DNA of 64,000 bases from Bacteroides stercorirosoris (lineage in GTDB: Bacteria > Bacteroidota > Bacteroidia > Bacteroidales > Bacteroidaceae): contig NZ_FQZN01000022.1 of NCBI RefSeq assembly GCF_900142015.1, forward strand, positions 46,451 to 110,450, read 5' to 3'. The position numbers were made by a program, and so were the translations under genes. Positions 53,041 through 62,035 of the stretch are shown piece after piece (the first letter of the stretch is position 1; every line of letters begins with the position of its first letter). The notes below the pieces were generated by a model. It ran no database searches. It worked only from the letters and a program-made list of their open reading frames with translations, and had not been told where the DNA came from.

Positions 53041-54534
53041 ATGGAGAAACTTCATCCTATTATGTTTGCCGGGACAGGTAGCGACGTGGGTAAAAGCATT
53101 ATTGCCGCCGCCTTCTGCCGCATATTCCGTCAGGACGGTTACTGTCCGGCACCATTCAAGGCACAGAATATGGCGCTCAACTCCTACGCCACACCCGAAG
53201 GGCTGGAGATAGGTCGTGCCCAGGCCGTTCAGGCCGAAGCCGCAGGTGTGCCTTGCCATACGGATATGAATCCCTTACTATTGAAACCTTCTTCCGACCA
53301 TACCTCACAAGTTGTGCTCAATGGGCGTCCCATCGGTAACCGTGATGCCTACGATTATTTCCGTGTCGAAGGCCGTGATGAACTGCGTCGCGAAGTCTGT
53401 GCCGCATACGACCGTCTGTCTGCCCGCTACAATCCTGTGGTGATGGAAGGTGCCGGAAGCATTTCCGAAATAAACCTGCGGGACACTGATTTGGTAAATC
53501 TTCCTATGGCCCTGCATGCCGGAGCAGATGTTATCCTTGTGGGAGACATCGACCGGGGCGGTGTCTTTGCCAGTGTCTACGGTTCGTTGCTGTTGCTTCG
53601 CCCTCACGAGCGTGAACGCATTAAGGGTATTCTTATCAATAAGTTCCGTGGCGATATCCGCTTGTTCGAGCCCGGCATCAAGATGCTCGAAGAACTTTGC
53701 GGCATCCCGGTGATAGGGGTTGTTCCTTATTATAAGGAAATATATATCGAAGAAGAAGACTCCCTTGCTCTTGCCACAAAATCTGTGCAGGCCGAACTGG
53801 GTAAAGTCAATATAGCCGTTGTCCTGCTGCGCCATCTCAGCAATTTTACCGATTTCAATGTGCTGGAACGCGACCCGCGTATTCATCTTTTTTATACCAA
53901 CAACACCGATGAGCTGGCAAAAGCCGATATCATACTCATACCGGGAAGTAAAAGTACCCTTGCCGACTTGCACGAGCTGCGCCGCAACGGTGTGGCTCAA
54001 GCCATCATCCGTGCCCACCGCGAAGGAACTACGGTTATGGGTATTTGTGGAGGATATCAAATGATGGGGCAAGAAGTTTGCGATCCCGACCATGTGGAAG
54101 GAGAGATTGAACGCTTGCCCGGATTAGGCCTTCTGCCCGTCAGCACCCATATGACAGGTGTGAAAGTCACCCGGCAAGTCCGTTTTCAATTGTCAACTGT
54201 CAATTGTCAATTATTAGAGGGTTATGAGATCCACATGGGCACCACCGTCCCCACCCAAGGTGCCCCGACTTCTCCGCTGAATCTTCTGGAAGACGGCCGT
54301 ACCGACGGCTATATTGTTGACCGCACTTGTATGGGAACCTATATTCATGGAATTCTTGACAATGCCCCGTTCATCGACTTCCTTCTGGAACCTTTCGCCG
54401 ATAAACTTGCTGATGCCGGGAAATCTTTCGATTATCATCAATTCAAAGAAGAACAATACGATAAACTTGCCGACCATGTGCGTAGCCATGTCGACTTGCC
54501 GCTTATCTATAAAATACTGACAACTCATGATTGA
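53041..54534 (+). CDS. cbiP: Cobyric acid synthase (adenosylcobyric acid amidase)
   Basis: A 497-residue enzyme that amidates four carboxyl groups of adenosylcobyrinic acid diamide. N-terminal ATP-binding GTGSDVGKS at about 10-18, MALNSYATPEGLEIGRAQ, then the CobB/CobQ glutamine amidotransferase: nucleophile Cys in MGICGGYQMMG and His in the C-terminal THGILD-type motif (YIHGILD). The ATG at 53041 is preferred; the longer frame to 52939 would start before the -7 box. Residues near 383-391 are an unusual insert encoded by a 7-bp repeat (see findings). The stop overlaps cobD by 8 bp. Confidence 0.92.
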   Translation: MEKLHPIMFAGTGSDVGKSIIAAAFCRIFRQDGYCPAPFKAQNMALNSYATPEGLEIGRAQAVQAEAAGVPCHTDMNPLLLKPSSDHTSQVVLNGRPIGNRDAYDYFRVEGRDELRREVCAAYDRLSARYNPVVMEGAGSISEINLRDTDLVNLPMALHAGADVILVGDIDRGGVFASVYGSLLLLRPHERERIKGILINKFRGDIRLFEPGIKMLEELCGIPVIGVVPYYKEIYIEEEDSLALATKSVQAELGKVNIAVVLLRHLSNFTDFNVLERDPRIHLFYTNNTDELAKADIILIPGSKSTLADLHELRRNGVAQAIIRAHREGTTVMGICGGYQMMGQEVCDPDHVEGEIERLPGLGLLPVSTHMTGVKVTRQVRFQLSTVNCQLLEGYEIHMGTTVPTQGAPTSPLNLLEDGRTDGYIVDRTCMGTYIHGILDNAPFIDFLLEPFADKLADAGKSFDYHQFKEEQYDKLADHVRSHVDLPLIYKILTTHD

Positions 54535-55561
54535 AGGACACGGAGATGACTCCTATAAATACCAGCGCCCGATAACTGCTAATTTCAGCTCTAACGTCTA
54601 TAGTAAAGTAGACCTTTCCGCACTGAAAGCACATCTGTGTACACGGATTGACGCTATCGGGAATTATCCCGAACCGGAACCCTATACTCTTGAATCCCGC
54701 CTTGCCGCTGGATATCATCTGCCTGCTGATGCCGTTTGTGTGACCAACGGTGCCATTGAGGCCATCTACCTCATTGCACAGACTTTCCGCGGGACGAATA
54801 CTGCCATTTTGCAACCAACCTTTAGCGAATACGCTGATGCCTGCCGTATGCACGGGCACCGGGTTACTTCACTCTATCAGCTTCCTGCACCGGAAGAAGA
54901 CGGATACCTCCTGCCGGAAGATATACGCATGCTCTGGCTTTGTAATCCTAATAATCCAACAGGGACGGTGGTTGATAAAGAGTATCTGAGAGAGTTAATC
55001 AAGCACAATTCGCAAGTCTGTTTCATCATCGATCAGTCATACGAATACTTCACTTTGCAGCCGCTATTCACTCCGAAAGAAGCTGCGGAATATCCGAATG
55101 TATTATTGCTGCATTCCATGACCAAACGATATGCTGTTCCCGGGTTGCGCTTGGGATATATCACAGGAGATGCCGGGTTGCTCAGCCGTCTGCGTACCCA
55201 TCGTATGCCCTGGTCGGTGAATCAACTTGCCATCGAAGCCGGACTTCATCTTCTGAGACAAGATGTTCCCAATCCTCTGGATGTGCCTGCTTACTTAAAG
55301 GAAACAGCCCGTCTGCATGATGCTTTGGAGCGTCTGGGCAGTCTTGAAATATGGACGACAAAGACGCATTTCATGCTGGTTCGCCTCCGTTTCGGAAGGG
55401 CTGCTGCATTGAAGGAATATCTTGCCAATGAACACGGCATTCTTATCCGTGACGCCTCCAATTTTGAAGGCTTGGATGAGCAATTCTTCCGCATTGCTAC
55501 TCAGACGCCGGAAGAGAATGACCGTCTTGTGCAGGCAATAAGGCAATGGCTTGAAAGTTAA
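54527..55561 (+). CDS. cobD: L-threonine-O-3-phosphate decarboxylase (aminotransferase fold)
   Basis: A 344-residue PLP enzyme: EGHGDDSY at the N-terminus (typical HGG/HGD of CobD), NPNNPTGT at about 141-147, PLP Lys200 in HSMTKRYAVPGLRLGY. It supplies (R)-1-amino-2-propanol phosphate for the cobinamide side chain. The product is the substrate of CbiB, encoded next. The function is chosen over histidinol-phosphate aminotransferase because of its operon. Confidence 0.9.
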   Translation: MIEGHGDDSYKYQRPITANFSSNVYSKVDLSALKAHLCTRIDAIGNYPEPEPYTLESRLAAGYHLPADAVCVTNGAIEAIYLIAQTFRGTNTAILQPTFSEYADACRMHGHRVTSLYQLPAPEEDGYLLPEDIRMLWLCNPNNPTGTVVDKEYLRELIKHNSQVCFIIDQSYEYFTLQPLFTPKEAAEYPNVLLLHSMTKRYAVPGLRLGYITGDAGLLSRLRTHRMPWSVNQLAIEAGLHLLRQDVPNPLDVPAYLKETARLHDALERLGSLEIWTTKTHFMLVRLRFGRAAALKEYLANEHGILIRDASNFEGLDEQFFRIATQTPEENDRLVQAIRQWLES

Positions 55562-55562
55562 T

Positions 55563-56603
55563 ATGGATGCAATGGAAAATATTCTCGTTATTTTAGGCGT
55601 TGCCTTTCATCTTAATCTGCCGCTGCTTGTGGCCTGGCTTCTCGATCGCCAGCTGGGCGATCCTGCTTGTTTGCCTCATCCCGTTGTTGCATTCGGCAAG
55701 ATGATTTCATTCTCCGAACATCTTTTGAATAAAGGGAAATGCCGGCGATTGAAAGGTGCATTCATTGCTGTTTTCCTCGTCCTTATTGTTTATTTCGCAG
55801 CTTTCTTCCTACTTCGCTGGGCTGCTGCATTCTCTCCGGTCATGCTTCTGGCATTGCAGATACTTGCTGTCTTTTTCTGTCTGGCAGGCACAACTCTTAT
55901 TCGTGAAGTCCGCATGGTATTCGGAGCCGTAGAGCGCTCTCTGGAAGATGGCAGAATGCAAGTAGCCCGTATTGTGGGGCGTGATACTTCCGAACTGTCC
56001 GCTCAGGAAGTACGTACTGCTGCTCTCGAAACTCTGGCTGAAAATCTGAGCGATGGAGTGATTGCTCCCTTATTCTGGTATATGCTTTTAGGTGTTCCCG
56101 GCATGTTGGCCTATAAAATGGTGAATACTCTTGATTCTATGATTGGCTATCGTAACGACCGTTACCGTGCTTTCGGTTGCTTTGCCGCCCGCCTGGACGA
56201 TGTGGCAAATTATATACCTGCCCGCCTGACCGCCATGCTGATGATACTTGCCGCTATCCCCCGGACTCGTAAAAACACTCCCTTGCATCTTGTTTCCGGA
56301 GACGGCTCTCTCCAACCGGGTGGTTTTCTGTATTTGCTGAAGTTTGTCGGCAGATACGGTAATCAGCACGCCAGCCCTAACTCCGGTTATCCCGAAGCTG
56401 CTCTTGCCGGTATTCTGGACTGTCGTTTCGGTGGTCCGCACAATTATTTTGGTGAAGAAGTTTGGAAACCATCTATCGGCAGTAACGGCAGGCTTCTAAC
56501 TACCGAAGATATGCAGATTGCAACCCGCGTCAACCTCCGTGCCGAGGGGATAATGATAATAATTTTGGTAATGACTGCCACTTTGGTTTCTTTTCTTATT
56601 TAG
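55563..56603 (+). CDS. cbiB: Adenosylcobinamide-phosphate synthase
   Basis: A 346-residue membrane enzyme from ATG 55563, 1 bp after the cobD stop (the longer frame from TTG 55551 overlaps cobD). Signature LLDRQLGDPACLPHPVVAFGKMI near the start, ETLAENLSDGVIAPLFWY, MVNTLDSMIGYRNDRYRAFG, and the GPHNYFGEEVWKPSIG end. About five hydrophobic segments. It joins cobyric acid and aminopropanol phosphate at the inner membrane. Confidence 0.92.
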   Translation: MDAMENILVILGVAFHLNLPLLVAWLLDRQLGDPACLPHPVVAFGKMISFSEHLLNKGKCRRLKGAFIAVFLVLIVYFAAFFLLRWAAAFSPVMLLALQILAVFFCLAGTTLIREVRMVFGAVERSLEDGRMQVARIVGRDTSELSAQEVRTAALETLAENLSDGVIAPLFWYMLLGVPGMLAYKMVNTLDSMIGYRNDRYRAFGCFAARLDDVANYIPARLTAMLMILAAIPRTRKNTPLHLVSGDGSLQPGGFLYLLKFVGRYGNQHASPNSGYPEAALAGILDCRFGGPHNYFGEEVWKPSIGSNGRLLTTEDMQIATRVNLRAEGIMIIILVMTATLVSFLI

Positions 56604-56703
56604 TGGTTCACTATTTTTGTCTCTTTGAAAAAAAATGAATATATTTGCCACGTATGCGGTGAATGACAACACAAACACCACACAGCACGAAACAAAAAAC
56701 TTC

Positions 56704-58578
56704 ATGAGAAACTTACTGAAATATCTTATATTCCATATACTATGCTTTGGGTGTCTTTCCCCTTTGTCGGCAGGAGAGGGCAGTCCGGCAGAAGCCAATC
56801 ACGACGCCCGGCTGAATGAAGTGGTAGACGCCTTTCACAGCAGCATGGGATTCGATTATCTGACCAAGGAAGAAGGTGAGGCAATCAAAATAGACAGCAT
56901 TCTCAATTATCTGGAATCCACTAAACAATATAGAACTTATTTTGAACTGGAAAGGATACTTATAAAGTCGTATCTCTTTCGGGGGGAAATCCGCCTGGCC
57001 ATTGTCTGGAGCGAACAGATGTATTCAAAGGCAAGTGTACTCTCCCATGCTTTGGGGACGGCTCTTGCCCTGAATGCCATTGGTGAAGTTTATTCCTATA
57101 CCGGTCGGAACAAGGAGGCTGGTGCCGCCCATGTGCAGGCACTGGAAATGTTCGACCAGATGCATGGTGAAGAAATACACGTCCGCATGTTGTTGGTGGA
57201 ACTTATAGAATACAATCTCCGCATCCGCAATTTCCATCAGGCTGCGCATTTCATGACCCGTCTGAATCGTTTTCCGACAGATAAGCTTTCGGGGCAGGAG
57301 CAGGCCGTACGCCATGTCTTCAATGCCTATTGCCAGTTGTTTAATGGTTCTGTGAAGATAGCCCGCCAGCATTTGGATGCGGTAGAGCCGTTGAAGGAGG
57401 AATTGGTTCCCGGCATCAGTCAGCATCTCCTGATAGCGAATGCCATGTATTGGGAACGGACCGGAGAGTATGAAAAGTCTTTGGCTACTTACGATGCCTT
57501 TTTTGATGCCGATAATGCCGAAATCAACAGCAGCCTATATAAAGAGGTATTACAAAATAGGGCGGATTTGCTTGTAAAGATGGGGCGAAAAGAGGAAGCA
57601 TATGAACAATATGGTGAAGTCTTTTCCTACATCAAATCGTCGTTCGAAAAGAACTATCCTAAAGAGATAGATCAACTGACTACCCGCTTTCAAGCCGATC
57701 AACTGACCTACCAGAATGAGCGCGACCGACTGTTCTCTTATCGTCTTTATCTGGGAGGCATCGTGGTCTGTACGCTTACTCTGCTTCTTTTCCTGTATCT
57801 CAGCTGGAGAAAGATATTCCGCCTGAAAGAGTCGAAACGTTCGCAGGAAGTGATGATACAGAAAGCGGAGCGGGCCATTCAGAAGAAAAACATGTTTCTT
57901 TCGAATATGAGTCACGAAGTTCGTACGCCACTCAATGCCATTGTCGGTTTCTCCGCGGTATTGGCTTCGGATGATGACTCGTTTGATGAAGACTCACGCA
58001 AGGAATTCTGCGAAATCATCAAGGTCAATTCTTTCCAACTGCTGAAACTGATAAATGATATTCTCGATTTTTCTGATTTTGAAAGTGACAATATCACATT
58101 CAACGTCCGCCCTTATGACGCTGTGAAGCTTTGCAAAGAAGCTACGGAAACCGTGTCCGCTTCCCGCAAACTTGAGGTTGAACTGCGTTTTGATACAGAG
58201 CTTCCTGAGCTGATGATAGAGACGGATGATGCCCGTCTTCGCCAGGTTTTGATTAATATACTGGTGAATGCCACCAAATTTACCAAAGAAGGTTCAATCG
58301 TGTTGAAGTTGGAGTTATCCGACCGCAATACGGCTTTCTTCTCCGTTACCGATACAGGGTGCGGTATTCCTCTTGAAAAACAGGGAGTAATCTTCGAACG
58401 TTTCGAAAAATTGAATGACTTTGCACAGGGAACAGGCTTAGGACTTTCCATTTGCCAGTTGATTGTGACTCACATGAGAGGACGGATATGGGTGGATAGC
58501 AACTATACACAGGGTGCTCGCTTCTGTTTTACGCATCCGTTGAAGTATAAACCTAAAACGGAGGGAGCTGTATCATGA
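56704..58578 (+). CDS. TPR-containing sensor histidine kinase (catalytically complete)
   Basis: About 624 residues from ATG 56704, with signal peptide (FHILCFGCLSPLSAG). Periplasmic region (about 30-350) made of TPR-like helices (ALNAIGEVYSYTGRNKEAGAAH). One membrane helix (LGGIVVCTLTLLLFLYLSW), then HisKA with phospho-acceptor His404 in MSHEVRTPLNAI, and HATPase_c with N box INILVNATKFT, G1 DTGCGIP and G2 GTGLGLSI. No receiver domain and no DNA-binding domain. The stop overlaps the next kinase gene by 4 bp (ATGA). It lies inside the cobalamin cluster but no response regulator adjoins. Confidence 0.9.
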   Translation: MRNLLKYLIFHILCFGCLSPLSAGEGSPAEANHDARLNEVVDAFHSSMGFDYLTKEEGEAIKIDSILNYLESTKQYRTYFELERILIKSYLFRGEIRLAIVWSEQMYSKASVLSHALGTALALNAIGEVYSYTGRNKEAGAAHVQALEMFDQMHGEEIHVRMLLVELIEYNLRIRNFHQAAHFMTRLNRFPTDKLSGQEQAVRHVFNAYCQLFNGSVKIARQHLDAVEPLKEELVPGISQHLLIANAMYWERTGEYEKSLATYDAFFDADNAEINSSLYKEVLQNRADLLVKMGRKEEAYEQYGEVFSYIKSSFEKNYPKEIDQLTTRFQADQLTYQNERDRLFSYRLYLGGIVVCTLTLLLFLYLSWRKIFRLKESKRSQEVMIQKAERAIQKKNMFLSNMSHEVRTPLNAIVGFSAVLASDDDSFDEDSRKEFCEIIKVNSFQLLKLINDILDFSDFESDNITFNVRPYDAVKLCKEATETVSASRKLEVELRFDTELPELMIETDDARLRQVLINILVNATKFTKEGSIVLKLELSDRNTAFFSVTDTGCGIPLEKQGVIFERFEKLNDFAQGTGLGLSICQLIVTHMRGRIWVDSNYTQGARFCFTHPLKYKPKTEGAVS

Positions 58579-60536
58579 AACATATCGTAATAATATTGCT
58601 TTGTTTGCTGGGCATACGTCCTGATATGCTGTATGCGGAAGATACCCATGCGCAACAATATCAGGACAGCATCCTGAAAGGATCACAAGCCATGCCGAAT
58701 ACGCTCGCCAGACTGACTTATCTGCGTGATATGGCTTACAGGCATCAATATGCCCCCTATAACAAGGCTTTCTCTACCGCTTTATATGAAGAAGCCTGTG
58801 CTCAGGAAAATGTAATCTACGAGAACCTGGGCGCTTATTATCTGGCTTCTTGCTATGATAAGCGGCATGATCCGGACAGCCTGACATATTGGGTGGATAA
58901 ACTGAAAGGATATGCTCCCGAAGTGGGAACTTATGATTATTATCTGGAACAAAAAGCTGCCATCAGCCGTGCTCTGGCTTCTAAAAGGCAAATAGAAAAG
59001 GCTGTATATGTGGCAAAGGAGGCATTGGAAGAATCTCTGAAGTATCATAGCAATAATGGCGAAATAGCCTCATACAACAGCTTGGGGTGTGCTTATGGGG
59101 TGTCCAGTAGAGTAGATGAAGCTTTGGAGGTTTTCTTGAAAGCTTATCGGCGTTTTACTCCACAGACAAAGGTCAGTTTACGTGTGGATATTCTCTCGCG
59201 CATAGCCCAGGTGTATGGAAATACAGGCAGAGACAGTCTGAGAATACCTTATTTGCAACAAATGGATGAAGAATTGCAGGAAGTCGTAAAACGTGAACCC
59301 GAGGCACGGAAGAATTGGAGCAACTTCGAAATCGACTGTCAGATTAAGTACGTCCTTCTATCTATGAATAGGGGGGATTTTCATGTTGCACAAGAGCATA
59401 TAGACAAGGCTAAAGCATTGTTGGAAGACCATGTCGATCCTGTTTTCTGGCTCAATGTCCAGCTTGTGCAGTTACAATATTATGCACGTACGAAGGAGTA
59501 TGATAAAAGTATCGCATTGGTAGATGAGGTGACGCCTATAGTGTTGAATCATTATGTATCTACTTTTGCTACACTGATTAATTACAAAGCGTCTACCCAG
59601 ATCAACAAGGGTGATATTGACGGAGCAATCGAAACAAGACGTTACTTGATACGGGCTCAGGACTCCCTGGATAATGCTTTTTCTACAAATCAATTGCAGC
59701 AGATGAAGGAAATTTACCATATAGATGATCTTCTTATGGAAAAACAGAAGATAAAAGATATCAATTACAAACGTGGTTTCCTGTTTTTGGTCACATTGCT
59801 GGTACTGGTGCTTATCTTTTATCTGTATACGCGTTATTTATCCCGGAAGATTGTCACGGCTGAAAAAATAACGGCGGATGCTGCCATGCAGGCGGAAGCG
59901 GACAATGTAACCAAGGATCGTCTGCAATCAGAAATCAGCCATGATATACGTACGCCATTGAATGTGGTGGTAGGTTTTGCCGAGCTGCTGACGGAGCCTA
60001 AAGAGCTTACGGCGGAAGCGAAGATGGAATATGGCAAGATGATTCAGGAGAATGCGGAGAATCTCCTGAAGTATGTCAACAGTATTTTGGAACTTTCCCG
60101 TTTGGAATCCGGCAAGACGCAATATATGCAGGAAGAGTGCGAGGTGATAGCTTTGTGCCGGAAAGAAATCGCTACTGCCATAGAGTCCGGCAATGGGCAC
60201 GTGGCTGTTCGTTTAAAGACGGATATAGAAAGTCTGATGATAAGTACGGATAAAAATTGGTTTTCTTCATTGTTAACCAGTTTGCTGGTACCGGTGGAGA
60301 GTGATGAAGATTCGTACAATATTGTTATCCGCATCAAACATGACCGGGAAAAGAATCTGTTACTGTTTAAAGTGGTTGGTACACCTCTTGCGAAAGTGCG
60401 CTTTGAGAATAAGACAGCACTCATCCGTCATGAAATCAATGCGCACTTCATTCATGCTTTTGGTGGTATCTATAAGGTACAGGCAGATACGGCGGAAGGA
60501 CCGTGGGTTTCGTTTAGTATTCAGATAAGAGAATAA
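58575..60536 (+). CDS. TPR-containing histidine kinase-like protein with degenerate ATPase domain
   Basis: A 653-residue relative of the preceding kinase: signal peptide (IVIILLCLLGIRPDMLYA), TPR-rich periplasmic domain, membrane helix (GFLFLVTLLVLVLIFYLYT), then HisKA with His456 in ISHDIRTPLNVVVGFAELL. The ATP-binding domain is short and lacks the motifs: no Asn box (FSSLLTSLLVPVES), KVVGTPLAK where DxGxG should be, HFIHAFGG where GxGLGL should be. The frame is intact, so the loss is old rather than a recent mutation. It may accept phosphate from the upstream kinase or regulate it as a heterodimer. Confidence 0.87.
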   Translation: MKHIVIILLCLLGIRPDMLYAEDTHAQQYQDSILKGSQAMPNTLARLTYLRDMAYRHQYAPYNKAFSTALYEEACAQENVIYENLGAYYLASCYDKRHDPDSLTYWVDKLKGYAPEVGTYDYYLEQKAAISRALASKRQIEKAVYVAKEALEESLKYHSNNGEIASYNSLGCAYGVSSRVDEALEVFLKAYRRFTPQTKVSLRVDILSRIAQVYGNTGRDSLRIPYLQQMDEELQEVVKREPEARKNWSNFEIDCQIKYVLLSMNRGDFHVAQEHIDKAKALLEDHVDPVFWLNVQLVQLQYYARTKEYDKSIALVDEVTPIVLNHYVSTFATLINYKASTQINKGDIDGAIETRRYLIRAQDSLDNAFSTNQLQQMKEIYHIDDLLMEKQKIKDINYKRGFLFLVTLLVLVLIFYLYTRYLSRKIVTAEKITADAAMQAEADNVTKDRLQSEISHDIRTPLNVVVGFAELLTEPKELTAEAKMEYGKMIQENAENLLKYVNSILELSRLESGKTQYMQEECEVIALCRKEIATAIESGNGHVAVRLKTDIESLMISTDKNWFSSLLTSLLVPVESDEDSYNIVIRIKHDREKNLLLFKVVGTPLAKVRFENKTALIRHEINAHFIHAFGGIYKVQADTAEGPWVSFSIQIRE

Positions 60537-60557
60537 CTGTGCAGAAATGAATTATTT

Positions 60558-60648
60558 CACCACAGATTACACAGATTAGCACAGATTTAATTTATTAATA
60601 ATCAGAGATATCTTCCCTAATCTGTGTAAATCTGTGTAATCTGTGGTG
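60558..60648. repeat. Inverted repeat with tandem-repeat arms, copy 5
   Basis: Arms 60558-60588 and 60619-60648: CACCACAGATTACACAGATT and its complement, with a 30-nt loop. Between converging kinase and cobC genes, where it may also stop transcription. Confidence 0.9.
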
Positions 60649-60671
60649 CATCAAAACTCATCAAAAATAAA

Positions 60672-61235
60672 TTAAAACTCCGTACCTCTGTGTTCAAGTT
60701 TTAATCTGACAATCCCCCCGTATGGGGTCAGTGCACTGAATGCTTCTTCCGGCTTTATGGTTCCTGCATAAAGTTGTGCACAAATCAATACGCCTCCATG
60801 CGCAAAGACGGCTACTTTTTCGTAATCCTTTTCTTTCAGTTCGTCCAGAAAATCGGCAACACGCTGATATTGCATGGCAAATGATTCGCCGTTCGTGGCA
60901 CGTACATTCATATAATCGGCATACCATTCTTGCAATCTCGGATCAGTTATTTCATCAAACTTCTTCATCTCCCAGTCACCGAAGTTGATTTCCATAATGC
61001 GATTATCCCGTTCGGCTTCGGGATAACCACAATAGGTGGCAAGGCGTACACAGCGGGATAGGGGGCTGGTATATACATGGTCAAAAGCCCTACCTTCCGG
61101 GCGATAACTCTCCAGATTCTCTGAGGTGACGGCAGCCTCCTGTTCGAAACTGCCACGCAAGGGGACGTCTGATTGTCCGTAGCATACTCCGGGAGGTACA
61201 TCAACCGAAGTATGTCTGATGAAAATAACTTCCAT
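60672..61235 (-). CDS. cobC: Alpha-ribazole phosphatase (histidine phosphatase family)
   Basis: A 187-residue phosphoglycerate-mutase-fold enzyme: FIRHTSVDVPPGVCYGQSDVPL (catalytic Arg-His at 7-8, with the T/S instead of G as in CobC), YTSPLSRC, MEINFGDWE, and a second His in VFAHGGV. Removes the 5'-phosphate of alpha-ribazole (or adenosylcobalamin-5'-phosphate). The assignment over other family members rests on cobS 7 bp upstream. Confidence 0.87.
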   Translation of the reverse strand: MEVIFIRHTSVDVPPGVCYGQSDVPLRGSFEQEAAVTSENLESYRPEGRAFDHVYTSPLSRCVRLATYCGYPEAERDNRIMEINFGDWEMKKFDEITDPRLQEWYADYMNVRATNGESFAMQYQRVADFLDELKEKDYEKVAVFAHGGVLICAQLYAGTIKPEEAFSALTPYGGIVRLKLEHRGTEF

Positions 61236-61242
61236 ATGATTA

Positions 61243-62031
61243 CTATTTTAAATAGGTGTTGATAAAGTCCGGATTACCGTATCTGATATGTGTGTATAGC
61301 AGAATGGCGGCACCAAGATAGAACGAGAGTTCGCAAAGCAGGAACATGGCTCCGCAGCAATCTCCGGTATAACCTTGAAGACGGCGTTTCATCAGTCTGC
61401 ACAATGCGGTGAAAGTGAGGAGCGGGAAACACATTACCGGCCAGAAAACGATTGGCAGGAAAACTACAATCGGCAATAGGCCGCAGACAAGCCCTGTCAG
61501 TGATTCTTGCAGCGTCATGCGGTCATAAACTACTTTCGCTTTACTGTCTTCTTCTTTTCGCGCATAAGGCAGGTAATTAATGATTTGCGACGCACAGAAT
61601 TTAGAATAGCAATCACCACAGATAACGAGGACACAAACCAGTTTCAGGGGCAGATTTTCTAAGAGCAGGAACATCAGCAGAAAATAAACAATCAATCCGA
61701 TGACACCATAACTGCCTATATGTGAGTCTTTCATGATGGCGAGTGTCCGTTCACGCGTAGTTCCTCCACCGAAACCGTCGAAGAAGTCCGCCAGCCCGTC
61801 TTCATGCAGACACCCTGTGACAAGTAGCCGGGAGATGATTGCAAGAAGCCATGCAATAGATATCGGGAGAACCTGGGCGGACAGCCATAATGTACCGACC
61901 ATAATACCGCCCGTCAGCCATCCTGCCAGGGGCCAGTAGGGAACAATTCGTTTGAAGTATTCCGCCGGAACTTCCCTTATCCTCCAAAAAGGCAAACGTG
62001 TGAAAAAGATGAATGCTGCAAGAATCTTCAT
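61243..62031 (-). CDS. cobS: Adenosylcobinamide-GDP ribazoletransferase
   Basis: A 262-residue membrane protein with about six hydrophobic segments: FTRLPFWRIREVP, the metal-binding HEDGLADFFDGFGGG and LAIMKDSHIGSYG. It joins adenosylcobinamide-GDP (from CobU) with alpha-ribazole phosphate (from CobT) at the inner membrane to form adenosylcobalamin phosphate. 4 bp after cobT. Confidence 0.92.
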   Translation of the reverse strand: MKILAAFIFFTRLPFWRIREVPAEYFKRIVPYWPLAGWLTGGIMVGTLWLSAQVLPISIAWLLAIISRLLVTGCLHEDGLADFFDGFGGGTTRERTLAIMKDSHIGSYGVIGLIVYFLLMFLLLENLPLKLVCVLVICGDCYSKFCASQIINYLPYARKEEDSKAKVVYDRMTLQESLTGLVCGLLPIVVFLPIVFWPVMCFPLLTFTALCRLMKRRLQGYTGDCCGAMFLLCELSFYLGAAILLYTHIRYGNPDFINTYLK

Positions 62032-62035
62032 ATCA

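Noticed and set aside
53305..54093. 262-codon minus-strand frame inside cbiP
   Set aside because: Shadow of a well-supported gene; no domain seen.
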